Shown piece after piece: positions 40,065 through 50,245 of a stretch of DNA of 64,000 nt (its first letter is position 1; each line of letters starts with the position of its first letter). Below the pieces are notes generated by a model, which did no database searches, was not told the origin of the DNA, and was given only the letters and a program-made list of their open reading frames with translations. Made by a program: the position numbers and the translations under genes. Where the stretch lies: positions 4,369,214 through 4,433,213 of the forward strand of contig NC_066335.1 of the NCBI RefSeq assembly GCF_022539315.1, read 5' to 3'. This DNA comes from Serinus canaria (taxonomy: Eukaryota; Chordata; Aves; Passeriformes; Fringillidae).

Positions 40065-40232
40065 GGCACGGCTGCCACTCTGCCCGTGGGTAATGGTGGG
40101 CAGGACTGTGAGAGAGATGGAGAAGGGGCTTCCTTTACAAACCCACCTGGGCAGCTGGTCCCTGTATCCCTCTGGATGGTGAGATGGGCTGTAGTAGGAA
40201 CATCAGAGCAGCTGCTGGAACAGCAGAGGCAA

Positions 40233-40848
40233 TGCGAAAAACGCCAATCACTTGTTTCTAACATTTTAAAAGTGTAATAGTAATAAAATGGTTTTTAAAA
40301 GAGTAATATAATTAGAGTAATAATAATTTGGACAATCTGGATTAGGACAATATGGGACAATAGAAACAAAGAGTTATGGACGTCTGGGTACTTTTTTCTG
40401 GGCAAAATAAGCCCAAAAAAGGACCCACGTTTACAGAGAATTAACCCTTAAAAACAACAGCCTGTTGCATATTCATACACCTCATATATGATACATAAAT
40501 TCCATTCAAACAAAAGAGTCTGGTCAGTGTCAGCTTCTTCCTCTTAATCCTGACGGCATCTTCAGGGCTGAGGAGGCAGGAAGAAGTTTGTTTCTTCTGA
40601 TAATGAGGCAATAAATTCTCGTTCTCTGAAAGATTTAGGTGTCCTGTGGCTGCTATCTCACTGCGAGTCCTCTCTTAAAAGAAGTATTTTACATAGCATA
40701 GTTTCTACTTTAACATTATGTTATAACCTAAAGCTATATTTAACACATTACTTAAAAAAATTAATACAGCATAACTTTCTAACATCACACATAAAATATT
40801 CATTTTAATATTTGTGAAAAGCCAATCATAAAATACGCATTTTTCACA
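40233..40848 (-). mobile_element. Solo LTR of an endogenous retrovirus
   Basis: Ends TGCGAAAAAC (left) and TTTTTCACA (right) are near-inverted termini in TG...CA form. The 616-bp sequence matches an AT-rich LTR family I recognise as abundant in songbird genomes, read on the minus strand. Flanking bases GGCAA (40228-40232) and GGCAG (40849-40853) are a likely decayed 5-bp target duplication. No internal retroviral sequence adjoins it. Confidence 0.8.
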
Positions 40849-40853
40849 GGCAG

Positions 40854-41534
40854 GCACACCCAGGACAGCAAACTAAGTGTAGCAAAGACTCCAGAGCAGT
40901 GCCAGAAGCCGCTGGGACTCTGGCAGACAGGGGTTGTGGAGTTAAAGTGTAGCAAAAAGCTCAGAAGCAGCGGCAGAAAACAGTGGGGCTGGGCAGGGGA
41001 TGGCTCCTTTGGACAGCCCACTAAATGGGCAATGGCTGTTCCCAGGGCAGGCCGCTGCACAGAGGGGAGCACTCCAGGGACAACACACACCGGCCCTAGG
41101 CTCCCGAGCAGCAGAGCAGCACAAAAGCAAGCTGGCAAGCCCCAGTCACAGTGCCAATGGTGAAAGAAAGGAAAAACACAGGCAAAATCCACAGGACAAC
41201 AGTATTTGTGTCAGACTCCTACTCTGACTTGATCACCCACAGGAGGGAAGCAGCAGGCCCTGGCTCCAACCCTTGCAGGGTCCTGGGCTGCCCCTCACCC
41301 ATCACGATACTCCTGGAGCCAGGGGAGACAGTGACCATTCCAGACACAAAACAAAAACAAAAAATGGACATGGGATATAAACCATTACCAAGGCATCCTA
41401 TTCCTGATTTGAGAATTGCTGCCATTTCCATGACATCTTTCAGTTGTGCTGATCCATCTGATTGTGTGGCCATGATTTAAATGTGATTTTGGGAACAGCT
41501 GAAATATTCATATCTGCTTCATGGTAGAGTTTGG
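40854..41534. other. Unassigned sequence between two retroelements
   Basis: Moderately GC-rich to about 41180, then mixed. Short open frames on both strands show no recognised domain. It may be diverged ERV material, but I cannot show this. Confidence 0.3.
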
Positions 41535-41820
41535 ACAAGGGTGTGGAGTGATGATGAGGAAAGGGGAAATGCTTTTTTACTGCAAGAAGGCAGGATTAGA
41601 GGGGATATTGGGAAGAAATTTCTCCCCGTGAGGGTGGTGAGGGGCTGGGATGGAATTCCCAGAGCAGCTGGGGCTCCCCTGGATCCCTGGAAGTCTCCAA
41701 GGCCAGGCTGGATGGGGTTCAGAGCACCCTGGGATAGAGGAAGGTGACCTGACCCTGCCCAGGAGATGAAACTCGATGGGCCTAAAGTTCTTTCCAACAC
41801 AAACCATTCCCTGATTTTGT
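41535..41820 (+). mobile_element. CR1 LINE fragment (3' end)
   Basis: ATTGGGAAGAAATTTCTCCC, GGCTGGGATGGAATTCCC, CCAAGGCCAGGCTGGATGGG and TTCTTTCCAACACAAACC appear in CR1 sense order. The end abuts the solo LTR that starts at 41829. Confidence 0.9.
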
Positions 41821-41828
41821 GGTGGATG

Positions 41829-42281
41829 TGTTGCAGAAGTTCGAAAATTATTGAAAAACGTATTTTAGTTAATAGATAGATGTCTAGATTAGTGAAACAA
41901 TATGATAGTTAGCATGAGTAGCAGTAGTTATGCTAAGGCCGCAGTAGGCCCGGTAAACTTTAAGTGAACTTTAGTGCATGGTAGATCAAGAGAAAGTATT
42001 ATCTAGGGAATGTACCTAACCTTATCTATGGAATGTACCTTCTGGCTAAGTAACAAATGTCATGATGTACCTAATAAATCTCAGTATACCTCTAAAGATG
42101 CTTAGCGATGCACATAGATCAGATGAAGCAATCATGTTAAGAAAAGTATATAAACCCTGTAAATTTTGTCGCAAGATGGGGCTCTGACTTTGGACGAAAG
42201 TCCTCAGGCTCCCAGGGCCCTTAATAAAGCACGGCATAAAGCAACTCCGGTTGTTTTGTGTTTTCTTCGGATTGGGCAACA
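41829..42281 (+). mobile_element. Solo LTR (453 bp) with 4-bp target duplication
   Basis: The perfect inverted termini are TGTTGC (41829) and GCAACA (ends 42281), flanked by GATG at 41825-41828 and 42282-42285. A TATA box (TATATAAA, 42147-42154) and a polyadenylation signal (AATAAA, 42223-42228) sit in the order expected for U3-R-U5 on the plus strand. A 4-bp duplication suits gammaretrovirus-like ERVs. Only one LTR is present, so this is a recombined solo. Confidence 0.85.
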
Positions 42282-42443
42282 GATGCACCAAATCTGTAGT
42301 TATCCTGCTGTGGGGAAAGCATTTTCTCTCCAAGGGGAAGGGATGACAGGCAGGTAGAAGCAAGATGTACATCCCAAGTAGGAGCAAAAACAGCACAGGG
42401 GGAACAACCAGGTACCTAAAGTCTGGTTTATGCTTAGACACAT

Positions 42444-43013
42444 TGTGGGAATCCACAAAATCAGAGGGTTTTGGGAAAGCTGCAAAAGACAGGCCTCAGA
42501 GACAGCAGAACTGTGATTAGAGCTAAGCAGTAGCCATGAGATAGGTCAGCAGAAAAATTATTTAAAAAGTAGAAAAGCAAGGATGAGTAGAACAATGGTT
42601 CATGTATTAACGCTTGTCTAGGATAACTTCCTAAGCTGCAGAAAAGTTTATCTAGCAAGATATTAGGAAGCTTGAAGCTTAATAATGGAGCTCTGTGCAT
42701 TGTGTTTTAAGGCTTACAAGCAGGCATTGTATTCAAAATAAGCAAGCATTGTTTTAACCAAAGGTACGTGTGCTTTTAGTGGTTGGATAGAACCACTGTC
42801 AGTATGCTTTTGCTTTTTGTGATTGGTCAAAAAAGTTATAAATAAGTTGTAACATTAAGTTCTTGGTCTGCTGCTTGGGATGTGAGCTGCTGGCATCTTC
42901 CCATTGTCATAGCCATGTAATGAGACTGATGCTGAAAAATAAAACAGCTCAAGGCACGTTCCACAGCAGTCCCGTCCTGTTTGTGGTTTGTACATAGCCC
43001 CCAGCCGGCGGCA
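42444..43013 (+). mobile_element. LTR of an endogenous retrovirus (570 bp), followed by a PBS
   Basis: Starts TGTGGGAATCC and ends GGCGGCA. A TATA box (TATAAATA, 42837-42844), a reversed CCAAT box upstream and AATAAA at 42938-42943 are in the order of a plus-strand LTR. It is followed after AA by a primer-binding-site-like sequence. An inverted copy of its first 213 bp lies downstream at 43034-43246. Confidence 0.75.
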
Positions 43014-43015
43014 AA

Positions 43016-43032
43016 TGGTGCCCTGTGTGAGG
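43016..43032 (+). other. Retroviral primer binding site, tRNA-Met type
   Basis: TGGTGCCCTGTGTGAGG is complementary to the 3' end of elongator tRNA-Met (whose complement reads TGGTGCCCCGTGTGAGG) with one mismatch. It begins 2 bases after the LTR end, as expected for a reverse-transcription start site. Confidence 0.7.
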
Positions 43033-43033
43033 G

Positions 43034-43247
43034 GCTAGATAAACTTTTCTGCAGCTTACGAAGTTATCCTAGACAAACTTTAATACATGGACCATTGTTC
43101 TACTCATCCTTACTTTTCTACTTTTTAAATAATTTTTCTGCTGACCTATCTCCTGGCTACTGCTTAGCTCTAATCACAGTCCTGCTGTCTCTGAGGCCTG
43201 CCTTTTGCAGCTTTCCCAAAACCCTCTGATTTTGTGGATTCCCACAA
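43034..43247 (-). mobile_element. Inverted partial LTR copy (214 bp)
   Basis: Reverse complement of 42443-42656, the 5' part of the LTR just upstream, with no indels (both arms 214 bp) and few substitutions. It reads GCTAGATAAACTTTTCTGCA at the start and ends TGTGGATTCCCACAA. It joins the PBS directly. An inverted partial LTR here suggests a rearranged or self-integrated retroviral DNA. Confidence 0.85.
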
Positions 43248-44983
43248 AACTTCAGTGGCAACAGAGAGATGAAGACTTTTAAAGATACAGAACAGGGATT
43301 TGTATCAAGGTATGGAACTGAGAGGAAAGATGTGTGCTAATGTGTCTGAAAATAATTTGATGGGTGAAGGTATGGGTGTTAATGTCTTTGAAATGGGTCT
43401 TAATGGTTCTACTGACTCTGGGCAACAGGTTCATTGCAGAGCCCAGACAGCTTGGCTCCTGAAACAGTCAAGGGTCTGCACAAGCCTCAGCTTTGGGGTA
43501 AAACAGTAGGTTCAAGAGGGGATAAGATAGGTGGTTTGGGAAGTCTCCACCTTCCTAGTACCTCAGCCAGTGGGAAAAGGAAGAGGGCTACATGTGGTCA
43601 GGAGTTTAGGATGAAAGGGAGGCTGCACCCCACAAAACCCTGAGAGAGAAAACCCTGTGGGCATGTGCCCCGGTGGACTCTCTCCCTTTATTCGAATGAA
43701 GCTGAAAGACTCCTCTGTCTCCTTCTTTTTGACATAAACCCCTGCTGTTTGTGGATTTTCCTGACAAAACCATTCTAATAATTCTTCTATTTTTTTCATC
43801 CCCAGGTTCCAAATATATCCCCTGCTCTATTTACCTGATTAGTTTTCATGATTTTAATGATTTTTCCCCCTGATTTTTCCTGTGTGTTCCCACCACCTCT
43901 GTCTCAAACTATGTCAGCTTGCTGCATGCTGCTTTTAAAAGGTTTGTTGTGTGTGCCCCATGAATGCTGAAGAAAATGAATCCATTAATATTAACACATT
44001 ATGAACAATTGCCAGAGCAAAATGCCAATGTGTTGGATGGCACTGGAATCTTTGGTTTACTTTCCAAACATCTTTGCAGAAAAGTGTTTTGTCCAGGGAA
44101 GACAGCAAAGAGAAAGAAGAGAGAGTGTTAAATACAGAATGTATTTCTACATGGTGTTGATATCCTTGAGGATATGGGTCATCCAGGCAACAGGAACAAC
44201 CCAGGCAGATCTCAGAGCTGAAATGAGGGATAAGAACAGTAAACTTAAAAGGAAGAAATAGTAATAAATAGTTCAGTTAATAGGTTGTGAACAGCCAATG
44301 GCCAGGGATTACTTATTCAAGGATGGTCTCTGACCACAGAAATTCAAAGTAGGTGCAATTCTTAAAAATCCAAGCCCATACTGAATCATTTGAAAAGAGC
44401 TGAGGGAGCTGCAGGACCCACAAGCAGCTCACTCAGTGCTCCAAAAGCCTTTTCCTCATTATGCAGCTGGACAAAGGAAGAACATGAAGACGAAAGGATT
44501 TATGTACAACCCCCTTTCCCTCCACCCAGATGCATAAAGAGATTACCCCCACCAACAACTGGATGGTAAGATACATTGAATTCTAAGTTATATTATTTCT
44601 TCACTAGCTGTAACATTAACAGGTATCTTTAACCTCGTGCTATAACATTAACAGGTATTCTTTTGTCCTTTTTCCTGCATAGTATTAGTTTGTTTTAAGT
44701 CTTATATCTGTTAATTTCCTGTCTATTAAATAAATAATTTAGTCTATAATAGACCAAATCAGGCATTAAAGAACTTGTGAATGAGAGTGGGTTTTGGTGG
44801 GCTGGCCACCTCAAAAAAGCTATTGCCTGCTGCCAGAGGCCTGGGCAGAGCATATCTAAACCCCACATCCATTCATAACAGATGTCCCTCTCTCTAGGCA
44901 TAATTTTTTTACCTGTGATAGATTTCTCTGTTCATTTCCAGGTAATTTGAGCAATAAAACTCTTGAAACCCTTTGGGAATTCA
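43248..44983. other. Unassigned, possibly degraded ERV internal DNA
   Basis: Follows the inverted LTR. Short frames show no recognised gag, pol or env motif. A 36-bp-spaced duplication of AACATTAACAGGTAT lies at about 44610 and 44644. Its placement between retroviral pieces suggests ERV or ERV-disrupted host DNA, but the sequence alone does not prove it. Confidence 0.35.
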
Positions 44984-45066
44984 TGTGGGAAATGGATTTG
45001 TAGAGAATTCTCAAAGCTTGACAGAAGGCTCACACAGTATGCATCTGTATGCAAACTTTGAGATAA
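44984..45066 (+). mobile_element. 5' LTR fragment of a deleted provirus
   Basis: Begins TGTGGGAAATGG and matches the first part of the LTR at 45995 (shared GCATCTGTATGCAAACTTTG), with a 7-bp length difference. It breaks off and passes directly into env-end sequence, so the rest of the LTR and almost all internal DNA are missing. Confidence 0.8.
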
Positions 45067-45994
45067 GAATATGTCTAACCATTCAGAGTCCATTCACAAA
45101 CAACTTCAAAAACTGAAATATTTAATAAATCAAATTAAAACAGATGATATATCATGGTTAGACAACTTATTTGAAGAATAGAGTTTTCACTGTCCTTGTT
45201 TAGGGAAAATTTAGTAGGAAACCTCCAAAGGGGCCCCTCCAGAAAGCAAACCCACACAGCCCCTCCCCCCAAACGGTTCGGGAAGAATTCCTCGGAGAGA
45301 AGTGGAAAGAACCTGTTTGTTTAACAGGCACAGCACCCCCAGCACACAAAATGAACAATACCAGATGACACCACTCTTTCACCTCTCTGAAAAAGATCAG
45401 ATTCAGAAAGTCTCTCCTGGGGTGGTCGCTCTGTTATCAGTCCCTCTGGCGCTGGGGCAGCTGCTGCAGCCACAAGGTGCAAATTCTTGGTGTTTGCCAG
45501 GTCCCAGTCTGAAGCAGGCTTGGGTGGAAAGAAAAACAGTCCAGGGAAAATTCAGACTGCTTAGCTAAACTAACTAACAAGCAGAAGCAAAAGCAAGAGC
45601 AAAGCAGGAGCAAAGCAGAAGCAAGAGCAAGAACAAAGTGAAAGAAAAGCAAAAAAGCAAAAGCCACACTATGTACTGCCCCATCTCTGTGTCCCGCCAG
45701 CTGTGGGGGAGCAGGCTGATGAGAAAATAAAACAAAACATTCACTCTTCAGAGCCAGTCTTGAAGGAACAGAACATAATATCCAGCATAAACAGAACAAC
45801 GACTGGGGATACATGCATCATGACGTCACCCTAGGACATTCACCTTGACTAAAAGAGCTTTACAAAATAGGTTTCTATGCACTGACTTTTATAGTGACAA
45901 TGTTAGTGATAGTACCTTCTGTACTTCACTGTGCATGACAAATGATGAACAACACCGTAAAAGAAGTTTTTTCCATTCAAGAGAGAGGGAGAAA
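45067..45994 (+). pseudogene. Degraded endogenous-retrovirus env 3' end, interrupted
   Basis: Runs from the 5' LTR fragment to the 3' LTR and is split by a solo LTR (45191-45838). To the right, a frame starting at 45891 encodes a short hydrophobic segment and then a tail reaching the LTR, like the membrane anchor and cytoplasmic tail of a retroviral transmembrane envelope subunit. It is broken by an in-frame TGA at 45936-45938. No gag or pol remains. The piece is non-functional. The env assignment rests on position before the LTR and on the hydrophobic anchor, so it is moderately sure. Confidence 0.6.
45191..45838. mobile_element. Solo LTR (648 bp) with perfect 5-bp target duplication
   Basis: Inverted termini TGTCCT (45191) and AGGACA (ends 45838), flanked by TTCAC at 45186-45190 and 45839-45843. 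It contains an AAGCA/AGAGCA-rich imperfect repeat at about 45580-45660. AATAAA at 45726-45731, 107 bases from the right end, favours plus orientation, but I leave the strand open. It sits inside the env remnant, so it is younger than that provirus. A 5-bp duplication suits ERVL-like or some other ERV classes. Confidence 0.9.
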
Positions 45995-46475
45995 TGTGGG
46001 AAATGGGAGAATTCTCAAAGCCTGATGGAAGGCTCACATTGTCTGCATCTGTATGCAAACTTTGAGATAACAAATGCTGACTTCAAAATGCCATGGAAGG
46101 GACAGACATTGTTGAGAGAGAAATGGAACTAGAAACAAGTTTCAAAAGATGGCCTTGCAAATAAGACTAGATACTTTAGAGAAATAGAACTATGAAAGAT
46201 ACGTTGTAGTAGGACCCATGAGGGGTAATTTTAGATGATTGTCTTTAAAGCATTTACAGCATAGTGTAGCAAAAGCTGATAGGCCGAGAAATACTTATAA
46301 TGTATTGTAATTAGGAAATATTTGGCTTCTGATTGTGATGGTGTGAATTATAACATCTGTATTGTCTCACCCTTCACACGAGGCTGAAAATAGTATAGAA
46401 GTTTTTAAAATACCTCTCAATTGCCCCATCTCTAGGTCGGAAAAGGGAATAATCCAGGAATTGTGAATACAGGGG
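45995..46475 (+). mobile_element. 3' LTR of the deleted provirus
   Basis: Starts TGTGGGAAATGGG immediately after the env tail. It shares its first 76 bp with the fragment at 44984, then continues through an AT-rich U3 to a CTCAATTGCCCCATCTCT block typical of an R/U5 region. The right end is not sharply defined; I see no clear terminal CA with a target duplication. Confidence 0.7.
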
Positions 46476-48544
46476 ACCTGACCACCTATTTATTTATTTA
46501 TTATGGAAGAGTTCTGGTATTCCTTGAATGAGTGTTCAAATGTCCTTGTCTATGTGCTGCAGATTTTTTGTAGCAGGGATTTAATATTGAACCTCTTAAT
46601 ATGAAGAACAAGGTTTTATGTCTACAATAAAGACATTCTACAGCATTTCAAAGATTTCAGTCGCTAGAGGGTAACAGAATCACTAGAGGGTAATCTGCTC
46701 CTGGTCCTAAGTTGACTTAGCATTAGAAGAAAATATTAACATCTTTATATTAACAGAACAATTCCAGTGACAATGATTGAGCCAATCTTTTCAGCCCTGA
46801 TAGTGAGAAATCTTTCTCTGCCTCCTAAGGCAATTAGGGTACTTATACACATGTCAATTAAATGAGAGAAAGAATAAATCAGTGTCAGTTCCCTAAACCA
46901 TGGCCCATTTCTTCCATCATCATGAAGTAACTTTTTGTTTCAATGTCCTTTGCATTTATTGGTATCTTTTAGTCCTCAAATCAATCTCCTGCTTTGACTA
47001 CAGAGGGTTAAAATTCTTGGTTTTGAAAGAAAACACCCTGATTTTCCATCAAGAGCTGTGAGAGCTTGTTCATGGCCTGCCCGTGTGCCACTTCATGCCA
47101 GAAAACACATTTTCTATGATCCTCTTAAAAACTCTATCCTAAACTGGGGGTTAGGGTAAATAAATTCACAATTTTCTTATATATCTCTCTTTCTCTTTGT
47201 GCTGTTCTAGTAGGTGTGAGGAAATGTTGGCAGAGTTTGGAGGCTGCAAAGGCTGTGAATACCTGAAGATGAGGTACAGTGTGGAATTCACAGGTCTTAA
47301 ATAAAATCCTGAGATGTTGCCAGTGAGAGCATTTTACCAAACAAGTGAGTCACAGCTCTGAGACCTCCAAGGAGCCAAACATGAGTATTTACTCCAAAGC
47401 TATGCAAACAGGAAAGGATTATTTTTTCTTTATTATTGATTCTTTTACTGAGGGCCTGTGTGTGTGACATATCCTGCTCTTTAATGTCTGCATGTCTCAA
47501 TTCCAAAATGAGTGAAAGAAACCCTTTTCTGTCTGGTGTGATGTGGAAACCCCCTTGAATGTGACACATAAACCTGGTTCTTACTGGGCTGAGCCTCAGA
47601 CTGAGGGGATCTCATGGAATTTGCTAAAATAAATCAGGATTCTTCAGAATTGCTGGAAAAGTGACCTTGCTTAAGAAAACAAAAGAAACACAGAATTTAG
47701 CAGGAAAAAAAAGAGGCCAGATTCTAATGAACCTGGATTTATTGAAGTGTATGCAATTGATTTCAGTAAAAACAGCAGTTGGCTCAGAATAGACCTGATT
47801 AATTAACAATAATGATATTTTGGCAGATTCCTCCAAAGTCCCAGAGGTGCAGTCCATGCAATTACCACTGCAAAATCCTCATAAATACATGGCTGCACTT
47901 GCTCTATTTAATAAGAGAGCTAATGGATTGGGGGGGCCCTTAATGCAGAAGACGGCTCATGATTAACCACTGGAGTGCCATGGACAACGAATTTGACTTC
48001 ACAGAAGTCCATGGCAAAATTCCATCCATTTCTGTAGGATGAAGTTTCACTTTTCACGGTCAGTGAAGGTGGGAACTTTTGCCCTGTGGCAGCTTTGTGA
48101 CAGCACCTGATCAGGAAACACTTCTGTTATATCTTGTGCCGACCTGTAGCTGGAAGCACCTGTGACCTTGAGAAGTGAATTTGCAAATCCTTCTTGCCTT
48201 GGATTCTAACTGAAACTCTGTGAGTGCTTTAACTTGCAGCCTGGAGAAACAACAAAGTAAAAGAGAAAACAAACCTGAGTAATGGAATTGAAGTTATGGA
48301 AGAGGGGAAAACTTCTGGCTCTTTTAAGAAAGTTTTTGGGTTCTTTGGTTTTTCAACAGGATGGCATGGTTAGTCACTGGCACTACTCACTACAGGTGGA
48401 AAATGTTATGAACAAAAAAAGGGTTACCCCTTTTTTTTTTTCAAAGGTTGTAGAATTACAAGTTTAACCAGTTCTGGAGGAGAGGAGTGCTTTGTTCGCT
48501 GCATGTTGTAATCTCCTGTTAAGTATTAGTCATTGACCATCTAT
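46476..48544. other. Unassigned interval between ERV clusters
   Basis: No gene or clear mobile element. It opens with a (TTTA)n tract at about 46488-46502. A short duplication, CTAGAGGGTAA, lies at about 46664 and 46683. Open frames are short and unrecognised. Confidence 0.4.
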
Positions 48545-48602
48545 TGTTGAGAATTCTCCTTTCTCAGTACCACCCTTGCCTGCTGCCAGGAGGATGACAT
48601 CC

Positions 48603-49720
48603 TGTTACCTCGTTCACAGGGGTCCCAGGATGAGGGAAGAGACGACAAAGCTGACTCCATGTATCAGAAGGCTTGATTTATTATTATATGATAGATAATA
48701 TATAAAAACTATACTAAAAGAATAGAGAGAAGGATTTCACTACAAGGCTAAGCTAAGAATAGAAAAGGAATGTGAAAACAAATGTCTTCTCCCAGACCGA
48801 GACCGGCTGGACAGGTGAACTGTGATAGGCTCTTAATTGCAAACAGCCTGACAGGGCCAATCAGAGATTTCCTCTGTTGCATTCTGTTGTGGTGTGTGTT
48901 CAGTTCCCAATTGAGTTATCTTCCCTGTTTTGTATTGTTTTGTGATGCTTTCCCCCAGTTACACCCCTATACCCAGTTCGATGGTTCAGTCCTGGTTCCC
49001 CCTTTCCCTTGAATGGTGTCCTCCCTGTCTGGGCTCGCTGCCAAGCCCTTGTCTCCACCCCCGTTCCCCTGGCAACTGCCCCTTTCCCCTCCTCCAGAGC
49101 CCCGTTCATCTCCTGAAACCCCCCCATCCTTCCAGAAACTTCTCCCTTCCACAGGGGGTGATTGGGCAGGTGCCCTGAGCCCCTCCTTCGTTCGTGTACC
49201 ACTTGTTGCCACCCCTGTCAGTCATGTTGAATTCCCCTCCTCAGTTTCTCCCAATTGGTTATTGTACACCCCTTTATATACTGCTTCTCCCCCTTTTGTC
49301 TGGTCTTTTCCTGCCCCAACGCAGTGGCGTCTTTTCCCGCCTGGACGCGGTGGAGAAATGATACATTAAAACCACTGGGCTACACCGGGCGTGTCAAGAC
49401 CCTCTTTTCTCTCGGCTTCTCCGCCTTGCCGCTTCTTTTCGATACTGTTGCTGCTGTCCTGCCGAGGAAGGCGCAGCCCGGACGTCCCTGACGGATCTGG
49501 GTAGTGCCCCCTTAGCTGCTACCTGCTGCTGTGCTCCGAGCTAGCCCCGGCCGCCTTCCCCCCCTGCTCGGACGGGAGGGAAGTGCTTTCGACACAGCAC
49601 CGCGGCAGCATTCCACAGCAGCAGATAAGAATTGTTTACAGTTTGTTCCTGAGGCCTCTCAGCTTCTCAGGAAGGGAAAAATCCTAAGGAGAGGATTTTT
49701 CATAAAACATGTCGGTGACA
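48603..49720 (-). mobile_element. Middle LTR of the nest, perfect 6-bp target duplication
   Basis: Termini TGTTACC (48603) and GGTGACA (ends 49720) are inverted with one mismatch, flanked by ACATCC at 48597-48602 and 49721-49726. AATAAA reads on the minus strand at 48682-48677, near the 3' end for that orientation. Without the insert it carries it is 389 bp. I recognise the family as a common songbird LTR (the CTGAGGCCTCTCAGCTTCTC block). A 6-bp duplication suits alpha/beta-retrovirus-like (ERVK-type) elements. Confidence 0.9.
48885..49607 (+). mobile_element. Innermost, youngest LTR of the nest, perfect 6-bp target duplication
   Basis: A 723-bp TG...CA unit (TGTTGTGGTG to CCGCGGCA) flanked by GCATTC at 48879-48884 and 49608-49613. 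The outer LTR resumes exactly after the duplication. It is C/T-rich, with TTATATA at 49274-49280 and ATTAAA at 49365-49370, which gives plus orientation. Confidence 0.9.
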
Positions 49721-50245
49721 ACATCCCCCCCTGACGGTAGGTCAAAAGGGAGGAGACCTCAGGAGTAACCTCTGATCCAGAATGCAATGAGACAGGACCC
49801 CCACCAAATCCAGGAAAAGGCCCCAAAAGCAACAAGCCAATAGGGAATTAAGATATCAAAGTAGTTTCTGGACATTAGGGGCGGAGTTCGGAGCCACCAG
49901 AGATGCTGAAAACCTTAGTGGCCCCTTACTATAACCTAAGAAGATGTTGTCGGAGCCAGGACCCAAGACTGCAAACGGGAAAAGTGGGATTCAGGGGTAT
50001 ATACCCCACCTACTCTCATGAGGAGAGGACCCCCAGCTCAGCCGCCTAGTGGACAAAGCTGCACTTTCCTCCTCTGAGTCCCTCATGGGAGTGACAACGG
50101 CGAGACTACGGATCTGTCAAGCCTCCCAACCTTGAGCTGATCACTTTTAATAAAGGCATTAAAAGGAGAAAGGTCTCCTGCTCTGTTTATTTCATAAAAC
50201 ATAAATTATTACAAGACTTAATAATACAAACCATTTCTAGGCTTG

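Larger units (their letters stand above)
48545..50200 (+). mobile_element. Outer, oldest LTR of a three-deep nest
   Basis: The left part (from TGTTGAGAATTCTCC at 48545) and the right part (from 49727) are separated by a younger LTR with its target duplication. The right part has a TATA region (GGGGTATATACCCC, about 49996-50009) and AATAAA near 50147, as in a plus-strand gammaretrovirus-like LTR. The exact right end and target duplication are not resolved. Confidence 0.65.

Noticed and set aside
38533..40264. Many overlapping repetitive proteins on both strands, up to 200 residues
   Set aside because: They only follow the 51-bp period (17 codons) and shift frame at each 47-bp unit; both strands and several frames stay open equally. 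There is no start, splice or domain support.
42461..43229. Two nearly identical proteins on opposite strands
   Set aside because: They are translations of the two arms of the inverted LTR repeat, not a gene pair.
45581..45662. Independent AAGCAG-type microsatellite
   Set aside because: It lies inside the 648-bp solo LTR and is part of that element's sequence, so it is not listed separately.
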